A stretch of 64,000 nt of DNA from Rubrivivax gelatinosus (GCF_004340905.1 NZ_SLXD01000002.1:451062-515061), one strand, 5' to 3'; positions 54,648 through 63,003 are shown, counted from the first letter of the stretch. A program made the numbers and translations. Notes: generated by a model from the sequence alone, not told the origin.

Positions 54648-55436
54648 TCAGAACGCCGGCACCACGGCGCCCTTGTACTTGTCCTGGATGAACTTCTTCA
54701 CCTCGGGCGAGTGCAGCGCGGCCACGAGTTTCTTGATCGCCGGGGCGTTGGCGTTGTCCGGCCGCGCGGCGACGAAGTTGGCGTACGGCGAATCGGCGCC
54801 CTCGATGAACAGCGCGTCCTTCGTCGGCACCAGCTTGGCTTCGAGCGCGTAGTTGGTGTTGATCAGCGCGAGGTCGACGTCGTCCAGCGCCCGCGGCAGC
54901 TGCGCCGCCTCGAGTTCGCGGAACACCAGCTTCTTCGGGTTGGCCGTCACGTCCTTGGCGGTAGCGAGGATGTTGGCCGGGTCCTTCAGCTGGATCAGGC
55001 CCTGCTTCTGCAGCAGCACCAGCGCGCGGCCCGAGTTCGACGGGTCGTTGGGGATCGCCACCGTGGCGCCGTCGCGCAGCTCGGCGATCTTCCTGATCTT
55101 CCTCGAGTAGGCGCCGAAGGGCTCGACGTGCACCTTGCCGTCGGCCACCGGCACGATGTGCGTCTTGCGATCCTTGTTGAAGCTGTCGAGATACGGCTTG
55201 TGCTGGAAGTAGTTGGCGTCGAGCTGCTTCTCCTCGACGGCCAGGTTGGGCTGCACGTAGTCGGTGAAGACCTTGACCTGCAGATCCACGCCCTGCGTTT
55301 TCAGCACGGGCTTCACGAACTCGAGGATCTCGGCGTGCGGCACCGGCGAGGCGGCGACCTTCAGCACCTCGTCGGCCTGGGCGGCAAACGGCAGCACGGC
55401 GACGACCAGCGCCGACAGCGCGTGTTTGAACGACAT
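54648..55436 (-). CDS. MetQ/NlpA-family substrate-binding protein
   Basis: 262 residues, signal peptide about 1-21 without a lipobox Cys, so it should be soluble in the periplasm rather than a lipoprotein. VLKVAASPVPHAEILEFVKPVLK, YVQPNLAVEEKQLDANYFQHKPYL, VAIPNDPSNSGRALVLLQKQGLI and LINTNYA are the methionine-binding protein pattern. No metN or metI gene is adjacent. AAGGAAA precedes the ATG. Methionine or a related sulfur compound is the likely ligand. Confidence 0.9.
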   Translation of the reverse strand: MSFKHALSALVVAVLPFAAQADEVLKVAASPVPHAEILEFVKPVLKTQGVDLQVKVFTDYVQPNLAVEEKQLDANYFQHKPYLDSFNKDRKTHIVPVADGKVHVEPFGAYSRKIRKIAELRDGATVAIPNDPSNSGRALVLLQKQGLIQLKDPANILATAKDVTANPKKLVFRELEAAQLPRALDDVDLALINTNYALEAKLVPTKDALFIEGADSPYANFVAARPDNANAPAIKKLVAALHSPEVKKFIQDKYKGAVVPAF

Positions 55437-55542
55437 TTCTTTTCCTTGGGAAGCGGTTGAACGGACACCGCGGTCGGCGACCACGGCATGCGTCCAGGCT
55501 ACCCAGCGCCGCTTATCCGGTGAACGGACGTTTGGCTGTTTG

Positions 55543-55569
55543 AAAACTCGCTTCCCGCATGAAGCGGGA
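55543..55569 (-). terminator. Weak terminator after the flagellar-rod-like gene
   Basis: TCCCGC (55553-55558) and GCGGGA (55564-55569) form a short stem; on the minus strand an interrupted TTTT follows at 55543-55546. It ends the 55579-55878 gene and lies in the promoter region of metQ. Confidence 0.45.
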
Positions 55570-55578
55570 GGCCGCCGC

Positions 55579-55878
55579 TCAAGCTTCGAGGTCGAGCAGG
55601 CTGGCCATCATCGCGTCCTGCGCGCGGAAGGCCATCAGGTTGGCGCCGAAGGCGTGCTGCGCCTCGATCATGCCGACGGTGTCGGCTTCCAGCGCGTTGC
55701 CCGCCTCGGGCATCTGCGCGATCGAGACCGTGACGCCGGCGGGCTGGGCCGTGGCCGACTGCGCGACCTGGCGCCGGAAGCCCTCGGTCTGCAGGTTGGC
55801 GACGTTGTGCCCCGCGACGTCCAGACGGGTCTGGGCGGCGTTCAGGCCGGAGAGGCTGGCGGAGGCAGCGGGTGTCAC
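55579..55878 (-). CDS. Orphan flagellar rod/hook-like protein, 99 residues
   Basis: The N terminus (SLSGLNAAQTRLDVAGHNVANLQTEGFRR) is the flagellar basal-body rod motif, and the end (GMIEAQHAFGANLMAFRAQDAMMASLLD) is the matching C-terminal helix of FlgB/FlgC/FlgE proteins. Both halves of the coiled coil are there but the middle domain is missing. GTG start; no good ribosome-binding site. No other flagellar gene is in the window. Could be a small family of its own or a reduced duplicate. Confidence 0.75.
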   Translation of the reverse strand: MTPAASASLSGLNAAQTRLDVAGHNVANLQTEGFRRQVAQSATAQPAGVTVSIAQMPEAGNALEADTVGMIEAQHAFGANLMAFRAQDAMMASLLDLEA

Positions 55879-55972
55879 GGTGTCGGCACTCGGAGGGACG
55901 GCCGCCCGATGATCGCCCGGATCGCGTCCGGCGCGCAGGCGCCGAACGCGAAGCTCTTCACGCCAGCCCGGA

Positions 55973-58087
55973 TCAGAACGCCGTGCGCAGCGTCACGCGC
56001 AGCGTGCGAGGTTCGGCCGGATGCACGTGCTTGTCGGCCACCGGCGCCGCCTCGCCCGGCAGCTGCGACTCGTACCAGTACTCGATGTCGTTGACCTTGC
56101 GGTCGAAGAGATTGAAGACGTCCAGCGTCAGCTCGGTCTTCTTGCCCAGCCGGCGACCGATGCGCAGGTTGGTCGTCAGCGAGGCCGAGGAGCGCACGCT
56201 GTTGTCCTCGACCAGCGCGCCGCTGCCCAGATAGCGCCACTGCAGGCTGGCCGACCAGGGCCCGAGTTCGCGCGCCGTGACGGCCAGCGACGCCACCTTG
56301 TCGACCGCGTTCGGGATGCGGTCGCCGGCCGGGTCGTCATCGGAGAAACGGGCGTGCGTCCAGGCCAGATCGGCGTCGACCAGCAGCCAGGGCCGCGGCA
56401 GCCAGCGGTTGTTCCACTCGACGCCGCGGCGCTTGCTCGGGCGGTTGGCTTCGGTGGCGCCGGCGTCGCCGACATAGACCAGCTCGGAATCGAAGTCCAG
56501 CGTCCACAGCGCCAGCGAGCTCTGCAGCCCCGGGATCCACTCGGTGCGCGCGCCGAGTTCGTAACCGCGTGCGGCCACCAGCCCGGGCGCGGGGTCGACG
56601 GCGGCCGTCGCGCCGCGCGCGTCGTTGCTGTGGAAACCGCGGCCGGCGTTGACGAAGAACTCGGTCTTCGCCCAGGGGCCGAGGATCAGCGACAGCTTGG
56701 GCGACACCAGGTGGTCGTTGGCCGAACCCGAGTTGGCGTCGTCGCTCAGGCCCTCGACGTCGAAGTGCACGCGGTCGGCACGCAGGCCGACGATGCTGCG
56801 CAGCCAGGGTGTCCACTCCAGCGTCGTCTGGCCGTAGGCGCCGGCCATCGTCTCGCGCACGCGGTCCTCGCGCGTGGTGCCGGTGATGCGGCGCGCGTCG
56901 GTCTCGAACAGGCCGACACGGATTCGGTCGTGGCGCAGCTGGGCGCCGAACTCGGTCTTCGCCGGCAGGCCGGCCAGCGTGTGCTCGAAGGCGTGGCGCA
57001 AGGCGGCGCCGTAGAGGCTGCGCTCGTCCTGCTGCGAGAACTGGTCGCCCTGCTGAGGGCGTTCCATCGCGTAGGTGAAGTTGGAATAGAGCTTCAGCCC
57101 GTAGTCGATCACGTAGGCCGAGAGCTCGGTGGACGCGCCGTCGCCGCGGCGGTGCCATTCGCCCGACAGGCTGCTGCGGTGCGTGCTGCCGCCGTCGGTT
57201 GCATCCAGCGTGTCGTAGCGGCCGAAGGAGCGGCCGTCGTAGGTGCCGGCGTCGATCAGGCGCTGCGGCACCTGGTCGGTCGAATCCCAGCGCGCGTCGT
57301 AGGCCATCAGGCTGGTGCTCCAGCCGGCGGCGCGGGTGCCGGCCGACAGCGTCAGCACCGCGTTGCCCTTGCGCAGATGCTCGGGCACGGTCCAGGGGCC
57401 GTCGTTGTGCATCAGCTCGACGGCGCCTAACAGGCGCAGGTCTTCGCCCAGCGCAGCGGAGCCGCCACCGACGAGACGCTGGTAGTCGCGCTCGCCCAGC
57501 GTCAGCGCCGCGAACGGTTCGTCCAGCGTCTGGCGGTAGACGATGTCGGCCGAACCCGCGGCCGAGAAATCGCCGTTGCGCGCGAAGTACGGGCCCTTGC
57601 GGTACTCGATGCGGTCGACGAGTTCGGGGATCAGGAAGTTGAGGTCCGAATAGCCCTGGCCGTGGCCGTGCGAAGGCATGTTGACCGGCATGCCGGCGAC
57701 GCTGGTCGCGAAGTCGGTGCCGTGGTCGAGGTTGAAGCCGCGCAGGAAGTACTGGTTGGCCTTCCCGTCGCCGGAGTGCTGGGTGACGATGACGCCGGGC
57801 ACGAACTCCAGCACCTCGCCCGGGCGCAGCGCCGGCCGGCTCTGCAGCAGCTCGGCGCGGATCGTGCCTTGCGACGCCGCGTCGGACGTGCCGACGGCGT
57901 TGTCGTAGTGGCGGCCGGTGATCTCGATGCGTTCGGTGGTGGCGCCCGGCGCGGCTTCAAGCGTCTGCTGAGCCTGGGCCAGGCCGGCCGCGCACAGCAG
58001 CGCGGCCAGGGCGAGGGGGTGCGGGCGGCACGGGGTGTTCATCGCGCGCATGCTGCGGCCGACCGATGTCGCGGATATGAAACTCAT
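55973..58087 (-). CDS. TonB-dependent outer-membrane receptor, ligand unknown
   Basis: About 704 residues with signal peptide, plug (GEVLEFVPGVIVTQHSGDGKANQYFLRGFNLDHGTDF in outline, VNMPSHGHGQGYSDLNFLIPELVDRIEYRKGPYFARNGDFSAAG) and a 22-strand-type barrel ending in TLRTAF. The His/Gly-rich plug loop (PSHGHGQGY) hints at a metal complex. I chose ATG 58087 because AGGAACACG precedes it; ATG at 58051 and 58042 give shorter signal peptides. No ABC transporter or TonB genes are nearby. Confidence 0.88.
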   Translation of the reverse strand: MSFISATSVGRSMRAMNTPCRPHPLALAALLCAAGLAQAQQTLEAAPGATTERIEITGRHYDNAVGTSDAASQGTIRAELLQSRPALRPGEVLEFVPGVIVTQHSGDGKANQYFLRGFNLDHGTDFATSVAGMPVNMPSHGHGQGYSDLNFLIPELVDRIEYRKGPYFARNGDFSAAGSADIVYRQTLDEPFAALTLGERDYQRLVGGGSAALGEDLRLLGAVELMHNDGPWTVPEHLRKGNAVLTLSAGTRAAGWSTSLMAYDARWDSTDQVPQRLIDAGTYDGRSFGRYDTLDATDGGSTHRSSLSGEWHRRGDGASTELSAYVIDYGLKLYSNFTYAMERPQQGDQFSQQDERSLYGAALRHAFEHTLAGLPAKTEFGAQLRHDRIRVGLFETDARRITGTTREDRVRETMAGAYGQTTLEWTPWLRSIVGLRADRVHFDVEGLSDDANSGSANDHLVSPKLSLILGPWAKTEFFVNAGRGFHSNDARGATAAVDPAPGLVAARGYELGARTEWIPGLQSSLALWTLDFDSELVYVGDAGATEANRPSKRRGVEWNNRWLPRPWLLVDADLAWTHARFSDDDPAGDRIPNAVDKVASLAVTARELGPWSASLQWRYLGSGALVEDNSVRSSASLTTNLRIGRRLGKKTELTLDVFNLFDRKVNDIEYWYESQLPGEAAPVADKHVHPAEPRTLRVTLRTAF

Positions 58088-58514
58088 CGTGTTCCTCATA
58101 CCGCGATCGCGGGTGTTCCGTTGCGGGCGGGCGCGAGCTGCCGGCGCGCCGCGTCGGGCAAATCCGCGCAAGCCGCAGCAGCCTGCGCAGCGGTATGAAG
58201 AGCAGCAACTTCCTCATACCGACTGCCCCGCTCTCGCCACGGGACACCGGCGGCTCAGCGCCGCCGCGCGCCAGGTCGGACGGCCGGCCCCGGGTATCCG
58301 TGGCCCTGCGCGCCGCTGGCCGCCAGCGGGCCAGCGCGCTGCCAACTACAGCCGCTGACCGGCAGCAGCAAGCGCCGACAGGCACGCATCCCGCGACACG
58401 CCGCTTACGGCCGGTTGCCGGCGGAACGCCCGGTTCGTGTGGTGCCGGCAGGCCCCTGCGCTGTCCTACCCTGCCCCGACCCGAGGCGAAAGCCCGCCAC
58501 CCCGAGGAGACGAC
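58088..58514. other. 427-bp divergent intergenic region with repeats, no gene seen
   Basis: Between the receptor gene and the PEP-CTERM gene. It holds CGGTATGA and TCATACCG as inverted repeats (about 58192-58222) and a second TTCCTCATACCG at about 58089-58101, so the 12-mer is present twice in direct orientation. These may be operator sites of the receptor gene. Near 58395-58420 a GCAACCGGCCGTAAGCGG (minus strand) resembles the core of a cobalamin riboswitch, but the rest does not fit well. Confidence 0.45.
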
Positions 58515-59228
58515 ATGCGACAACGATGGTTCAGACTTGCCGGCGCGCTCGCCATCGCGGCCAGCCCCGCGCTGGCCCTGGCGCTGGACGGCATCACCGA
58601 CCGGCCCGACGACTTCCTGTCGAGCTTTGCCGGCAGCAGCTCCAGCACCGACCTCGACGTGCTCGCCGCCACCGTGCTCTACGACCCGGGCGCCGACCTC
58701 TTCCAGCTCTCCAGCACCCTGGCGGGCGCCGTGGGCACCACCGACTCGGCGCTCTACGTCTGGGGCGTCAACCGTGGCGCCGGCACGGCAGCCTTCGCGG
58801 CCGACGGCATCGACGGCGTGCGTTTCGACCGCGTCGTGCTGCTGCGCGCCGACGGCAGCGGCAGTGTCGGCGGCGTCGGCGACCTGGCCGCCGGTTCGGT
58901 CACCGTCAGCGGCAACACCATCACCGCCCTCGTTCCGGGCTCGATGCTCGTCTCCACCGGCTTCGACAAGCGCGACTACACCTGGAACCTCTGGCCGCGC
59001 GACACGAGCTTCGCCGGCTTCGCGGCGATCTCCGACTTCGCGCCCGACAACGCCAACTTCACGACCACCATCGGCGTCGTGCCCGAGCCCGGCACCGTCG
59101 CGATGATGCTGGCCGGCCTGTTGCTGCTGGGCGGCCAGGCGAGGCGCAGCGCCAGCCGCGGGCCCAAAGCCCCGAGGCACGAATACCGGCACACGAATGC
59201 GCCCGTTCGTGTACGATGGCTTCGCTGA
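58515..59228 (+). CDS. PEP-CTERM sorting-domain protein
   Basis: 237 residues. Signal peptide (about 1-23), a secreted body rich in Gly, Ser and Asp (about 25-185) and the sorting tag: PEP at 190-192, hydrophobic helix (VAMMLAGLLLLGG) and RR at 210-211. The tag directs proteins to an exosortase (EpsH/XrtA) and the cell surface in exopolysaccharide-forming bacteria. Oddly, about 25 residues follow the arginines, which is longer than usual. GAGGAG precedes the ATG. No exosortase is in the window. Confidence 0.88.
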   Translation: MRQRWFRLAGALAIAASPALALALDGITDRPDDFLSSFAGSSSSTDLDVLAATVLYDPGADLFQLSSTLAGAVGTTDSALYVWGVNRGAGTAAFAADGIDGVRFDRVVLLRADGSGSVGGVGDLAAGSVTVSGNTITALVPGSMLVSTGFDKRDYTWNLWPRDTSFAGFAAISDFAPDNANFTTTIGVVPEPGTVAMMLAGLLLLGGQARRSASRGPKAPRHEYRHTNAPVRVRWLR

Positions 59229-59373
59229 TCTGCACAAGACCGTCCGCTCATAGGTCTTTCTTCACGCCCCGGTGCTCTACCGGCCGTCGCGTTGAATCCC
59301 CTCTTGAAGATTTTCTTGGCGTTTCTCCGCTGGGTGCGATCTTGCGCCCCGCAAACTTCGAAAGGTATTCGAC

Positions 59374-59586
59374 ATGACGACTCAAACCGGCACCGTGAAG
59401 TGGTTCAACGAAGGCAAGGGCTTTGGTTTCATCGCCCCCGATGGCGGCGGCAAGGACCTCTTCGCCCACTTCAAGGAAATCCAGGGCAGCGGCTTCAAGA
59501 CGCTGACCGAGAACCAGCGCGTGGAGTTCGAGGTGACGCAGGGCCAGAAGGGCCCGCAGGCCTCCAACATCCGCAGCCTGGGCTGA
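59374..59586 (+). CDS. cspA: Cold-shock protein (CspA family)
   Basis: 70 residues, single OB-fold RNA chaperone. Complete RNP motifs: KGFGFI (about 15-20) and DLFAHF (about 28-33), and the standard [12 protein letters not shown] start. The 145 bp before the ATG, A/T-richer than most of the window, should be the long cold-shock leader RNA. A good terminator follows. Confidence 0.97.
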   Translation: MTTQTGTVKWFNEGKGFGFIAPDGGGKDLFAHFKEIQGSGFKTLTENQRVEFEVTQGQKGPQASNIRSLG

Positions 59587-59634
59587 TCTCCTGCGGCACC
59601 GAGAGGTGACGGGCACGGCCCGGCGCCTCGACCG

Positions 59635-59659
59635 AAAGCGCGGCTCGGCCGCGCTTTTT
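59635..59659 (+). terminator. Rho-independent terminator of cspA
   Basis: AAAGCGCGGC and GCCGCGCTTT form a 10-bp stem with a three-base loop, followed by TT to give five Ts. It lies 49 bp after the cspA stop and before the protease gene. Confidence 0.9.
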
Positions 59660-59681
59660 CATTTCCGCCGAAGGAACCGCC

Positions 59682-60680
59682 GTGAAGAACCTGCAAGAAG
59701 CCACCGAGCGCATCTGCGAACTCAAGGGCAGCCTGGTGGCGCTCGACGCGCTCGTGCCGGCGGTCATCGAAGCGCTGTCGGAGCCCACGCGTGCCCGGCT
59801 GGCGGACTCGTTCGACGCCTACGCGGAAGCAGCGCGCACGGTGCTGCTGCACGCGGAGATCTCCGACGTCGTCCTGGCGAGCTTCGAGCGCGACGTGGCG
59901 CGCAACCGGGCCGTGCTGCAGGGCAGCCGGCATGCGGGGCCGCCCACGGTGGACGCGCTGCTGCTGGCCACCACGCGCATCGGCACCTTCGACGGCCCGC
60001 GGGCGCTGACCAGCGCCAGCGGCTTCTTCTTCCGCCGCGGCGAGCGGCTGTTCCTCGTCAGCAGCCGGCACGTGTTCGCCGACGCCGAGAGTTCGCACTA
60101 CCCCGACCGCATCGAGTTCGTGCTGCACACCGACACCCACGACCTGGCGCGGCACGCCGTGGTCTCGCTGCCGCTGTACCACGACGGGCTCGGCCAGTGG
60201 CGCGACGGCACCGACGGCGGCGGCGCGGTGGACGTGGCCGCGATCGAAATCCCGCCCGGGCTGCTGCCGGCCGGAGCCACGCTGCAGGCTTTCGACGAGA
60301 GCCACCTCGATGCTCGCGGCGAGGACGTCGCGATCGGCGACACGCTCGGCATCGCCGGCTTCCCGCTCGGCTTCCAGGACACGGTGCACCACCTGGCCGT
60401 TCTGCGCAGCGCGTCGATCGCCTCGGCCTACGGCGTGCGGTTCCAGCGCCAGGGGTATTTCCTCACCGACGCCCGCACGCACCGGGGCAGCAGCGGCTCG
60501 CCGGTGGTGCGCCGGCGCAGCCAGGGCGGCGCCACGGCTTCGCCACTGGCCTGGCAGCTGCTGGGCGTGCACTCGACGCGCATGGACATGCGCTCGCGCG
60601 ACCAGACCGAGGACGAGTCGCTGGGGCTGAACTGCGCCTGGTACGCCGACGTGCTGCTGACGCTGACCGAAGAACGCTGA
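59682..60680 (+). CDS. Trypsin-like serine protease with N-terminal helical domain
   Basis: 332 residues, GTG start with AAGGAA upstream. The catalytic triad of a chymotrypsin fold is visible: His130 in FLVSSRHVFAD, Asp184 in GAVDVAAIEI and Ser271 in HRGSSGSPVV. The first 85 residues are helical and charged and match no domain I know. There is no signal peptide, so it should work in the cytoplasm, which is unusual for this fold. Single gene between cspA and a sigma factor gene. Target unknown; a stress or defence role is possible. Confidence 0.85.
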   Translation: MKNLQEATERICELKGSLVALDALVPAVIEALSEPTRARLADSFDAYAEAARTVLLHAEISDVVLASFERDVARNRAVLQGSRHAGPPTVDALLLATTRIGTFDGPRALTSASGFFFRRGERLFLVSSRHVFADAESSHYPDRIEFVLHTDTHDLARHAVVSLPLYHDGLGQWRDGTDGGGAVDVAAIEIPPGLLPAGATLQAFDESHLDARGEDVAIGDTLGIAGFPLGFQDTVHHLAVLRSASIASAYGVRFQRQGYFLTDARTHRGSSGSPVVRRRSQGGATASPLAWQLLGVHSTRMDMRSRDQTEDESLGLNCAWYADVLLTLTEER

Positions 60681-60743
60681 ACGCGCGGCCACCGCCGACC
60701 GCGTGACGCCGTGCGGGCATTGCCCGCCGGCTAAGCTGCCCGC

Positions 60744-61967
60744 ATGGGCGCCACCGAGATCGAAACCGTCTACCGCGAACACGGACGCCGCGTGTTCTCG
60801 ACGCTGGTGCGCCTGCTCGGCAGCCTCGACAGCGCCGAGGAGGCGCTGCACGACGCCTTCGTGGCCGCCGCCGAACGCTGGCCGGCCGACGGCGTGCCGG
60901 AGAACCCGGTGGCCTGGCTGGTGTCGGCCGGGCGTTTTCGCGCCATCGACCGGCTGCGGCGCGAGCGCCGCTTCATCGCCTGGGACCCGGCCCTGGCCGA
61001 CACGCTGGCCGACCCCGCACCCGGCCCCGAACAGCTGGCCGAGGCACGCCGCGAGATCCCCGACGACCGCCTGAGGCTCGTCTTCACCTGCTGCCACCCC
61101 AGCCTCTCGGAGGACGCCCGCATCGCGCTGACGCTGCGCGAGGTGTGCGGCCTGAGCACCGAGGCCATCGCCGCGGCCTTCGTGCTGCCCACGCCGACCC
61201 TGGCGCAGCGCATCGTGCGCGCCAAGGCCAAGATCGCCGCGGCCCGCATCCCCTACGAGGTGCCCGGCCCGGCCGAACTGCCGCCGCGCCTGGCGAGCGT
61301 GCTGCGTGTCGTCTACCTGGTGTTCAACGAAGGCCATGCGGCACGCGACGGCGGCCTGGCCGGCGAGGCCATCCGCCTGGCGCGGCTGCTGCTGGCGCTG
61401 ATGGCCCCCGAGCCGCCGGCCGAGGCGCGTGGCCTGCTGGCGCTGCTGCTGCTGAGCGACGCACGCCGCGCCGCACGCCTGGACGCCGACGGCGTGCTGG
61501 TGCCGCTGGAACACCAGGACCGCCACCTCTGGGACCGCGAGCTGATCGCCGAAGGCTGCGCGCTGGCCGAGGCGGCGCTGCGGCAAGGAGGTTTCGGCGC
61601 CTACGCGCTGCAGGCGGCGATCGCGGCGGTGCATGCCGAGGCGGGCGACGCCGCCGCCACCGACTGGCGGCAGATTGTCGGCCTGTACGACGCGCTGTGG
61701 CGCCTGGAGCCGACGCCGGTGGTGGCGCTGAACCGCGCCGTCGCGGTCTCGATGCACGCCGGGCCGCAGGCCGGTCTGGCGCTGCTGCGGCCGCTGCTGC
61801 CGCAGCTGCCGGGCTACCCCGCCGCAGCCGCTGCCGCCGCCGAGCTGTGCCGCCGCGCCGGCCAGCTCGACGAAGCACGCCGGCACTACCGCGACGCCGT
61901 GTCCCTGGCGCGCCAGGCGCCCGAACGCGCCTTCCTGGCTGCCCGGCTGGCGGCGCTGGCCGATTGA
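60744..61967 (+). CDS. ECF42-type RNA polymerase sigma factor with C-terminal extension
   Basis: 407 residues. Region 2 (about 10-75: YREHGRRVFSTLVRLLGSLDSAEEALHDAFVAAAERWP) and region 4 (about 105-165: LRLVFTCCHPSLSEDARIALTLREVCGLSTEAIAAAF) are followed by a long TPR-like extension (about 180-407, with VYLVFNEGHAA). This make-up is that of ECF42 sigma factors, which lack a membrane anti-sigma and depend on their C-terminal part. Members are usually encoded with DGPF proteins, and one lies 682 bp downstream. Confidence 0.9.
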   Translation: MGATEIETVYREHGRRVFSTLVRLLGSLDSAEEALHDAFVAAAERWPADGVPENPVAWLVSAGRFRAIDRLRRERRFIAWDPALADTLADPAPGPEQLAEARREIPDDRLRLVFTCCHPSLSEDARIALTLREVCGLSTEAIAAAFVLPTPTLAQRIVRAKAKIAAARIPYEVPGPAELPPRLASVLRVVYLVFNEGHAARDGGLAGEAIRLARLLLALMAPEPPAEARGLLALLLLSDARRAARLDADGVLVPLEHQDRHLWDRELIAEGCALAEAALRQGGFGAYALQAAIAAVHAEAGDAAATDWRQIVGLYDALWRLEPTPVVALNRAVAVSMHAGPQAGLALLRPLLPQLPGYPAAAAAAAELCRRAGQLDEARRHYRDAVSLARQAPERAFLAARLAALAD

Positions 61968-61974
61968 AACAGGT

Positions 61975-62000
61975 TGTCGGCAGCGGTCGAAACCGACGTC
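61975..62000 (+). promoter_or_regulatory. Candidate ECF42-dependent promoter
   Basis: TGTCGG (61975-61980) and CGTC (61997-62000) are 16 bp apart, 60 bp before the VOC gene. From memory, ECF42 promoters have TGTCGA at -35 and CGAC/CGTC at -10, so this fits with one mismatch. It would drive the VOC, broken SRPBCC and DGPF genes under the sigma factor encoded just upstream. Confidence 0.45.
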
Positions 62001-62060
62001 GCCCGTTCGACCAGTGGAGACCGGCTTGCCGGTTCACCCCCCGAACCCACAGGAGACGAC

Positions 62061-62516
62061 ATGGCCACCACGCTCACGCCCTACCTCAGCTTCCCGGGCA
62101 ACACACGCGAGGTCTTCGCGTTCTACGCCCGGGCGCTGGGCGCCAGCATCGAGGCGATGATGACGCACGGCGAGATGCCGCCCCCGCCCGATGACCAGCC
62201 GGCGCCCGAAGGCTGCGGCTTCGCGCCGCCCCCGGTCGATGCCATCCTGCATGCCTGCCTGCTGCTGCCCGGCGGCGCTCGGCTGATGGCCGGCGACGCA
62301 CCACCCGACATGCCGTTCGACGGTGTCAAAGGCGTGATGCTGGCGCTGCAGTACGACAGCGTGGCCGAGGCCGAACGCGTGTTCGCCGCGCTGGCCGACG
62401 GCGGCAGCATCACGATGCCGCTGGCGCCCACCTTCTGGGCCAGGAGCTTCGGCATGCTGACCGACCGCCACGGTGTGACCTGGGCCGTCAACGGCGAGCC
62501 CGTCCCGATGGCCTGA
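62061..62516 (+). CDS. PhnB-like VOC-superfamily protein
   Basis: 151 residues, cytoplasmic. TLTPYLSFPGNTREVFAFYARALGASIEAMMTHGEMP is the PhnB/3-demethylubiquinone-methyltransferase-like start, and GVKGVMLALQYDSVAEAERVFAALADGG plus WARSFGMLTDRHGVTWAVNGE closes the fold. Such proteins are frequent partners in ECF42 modules. AGGAGA precedes the ATG. Catalytic activity, if any, is unknown. Confidence 0.9.
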   Translation: MATTLTPYLSFPGNTREVFAFYARALGASIEAMMTHGEMPPPPDDQPAPEGCGFAPPPVDAILHACLLLPGGARLMAGDAPPDMPFDGVKGVMLALQYDSVAEAERVFAALADGGSITMPLAPTFWARSFGMLTDRHGVTWAVNGEPVPMA

Positions 62517-62540
62517 GCCGCAGCACCGCAGGAGACCCCC

Positions 62541-62639
62541 GTGACCGACACCCCTCGCGCCGGCGTGGCCGGCGAACACGACCCGGTGATCACGCGCGAC
62601 ATCGCGGCCCGCCCGGCGGCGCTGGCCGCGACGCACTGA
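62541..62639 (+). pseudogene. Remnant of an AHSA1/SRPBCC-family gene
   Basis: A 32-codon frame with GTG start and AGGAGA upstream encodes EHDPVITRDIAARPAALAA, which follows the N terminus of SRPBCC/AHSA1 proteins (pattern DLVITR.IAAPRALVWKAW). It stops directly where the family's body should begin, and the DGPF gene starts 11 bp later. It looks like a deletion product. AHSA1 proteins are common members of ECF42 modules. Confidence 0.6.
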
Positions 62640-62649
62640 GCAGGCGACG

Positions 62650-63003
62650 ATGAAGTACCTCTGCCTCGTGTACCTGGACGCCGAACACTGGGACGCCTGC
62701 CCCGACGCGGACTGCGCCGAGTACGCACGCGCGCTGGCCGGCAGCGGCCGCATGCTGGCCGCCGAGCCGCTGCACGGCACGCACACCGCGACGACGGTGC
62801 GCGTGCGCAACGGCCAGGTCACGCTGTTCGACGGCCCGTTCGCCGAGACCCGCGAGATGCTGGCCGGCTTCTACCTCGTCGACGCGAAAGACCTGAACGA
62901 GGCGATCCGCATCGCCTCCGGCATTCCGCCGGCGCGGCACGGCAGCGTCGAGGTGCGGCCGGTGCGGGAGCTGGTGGCCGGGCCCGTCGAGCGGACGGGC
63001 TGA
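62650..63003 (+). CDS. DGPF-domain (YciI-like) protein
   Basis: 117 residues with the ferredoxin-like YCII fold. MKYLCLVYLDAEHW starts it and the signature LFDGPFAETREMLAGFYLVDAKDLNEAI shows DGPF at 61-64. This is the protein type that gives ECF42 modules their mark. Function unknown; perhaps a small dehydrochlorinase-like enzyme or a sensor. The ATG is 11 bp after the SRPBCC remnant. Confidence 0.92.
   Translation: MKYLCLVYLDAEHWDACPDADCAEYARALAGSGRMLAAEPLHGTHTATTVRVRNGQVTLFDGPFAETREMLAGFYLVDAKDLNEAIRIASGIPPARHGSVEVRPVRELVAGPVERTG

Noticed and set aside
58100..58260. Minus-strand frame starting MRKLLLFIPLRRLLRLAR upstream of the receptor
   Set aside because: It looks like a signal peptide but continues as basic low-complexity sequence through the receptor start in another frame; it is likely chance.
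58380..58440. Possible cobalamin riboswitch before the second TonB-dependent receptor (minus strand GCAACCGGCCGTAAGCGG and a GGATACC further on)
   Set aside because: The real riboswitch at 14841-15051 shows what is expected; here the GGGAA segment, the CCACTGGG arm and a proper B12 box are missing or out of place, so the likeness is probably chance in GC-rich sequence.
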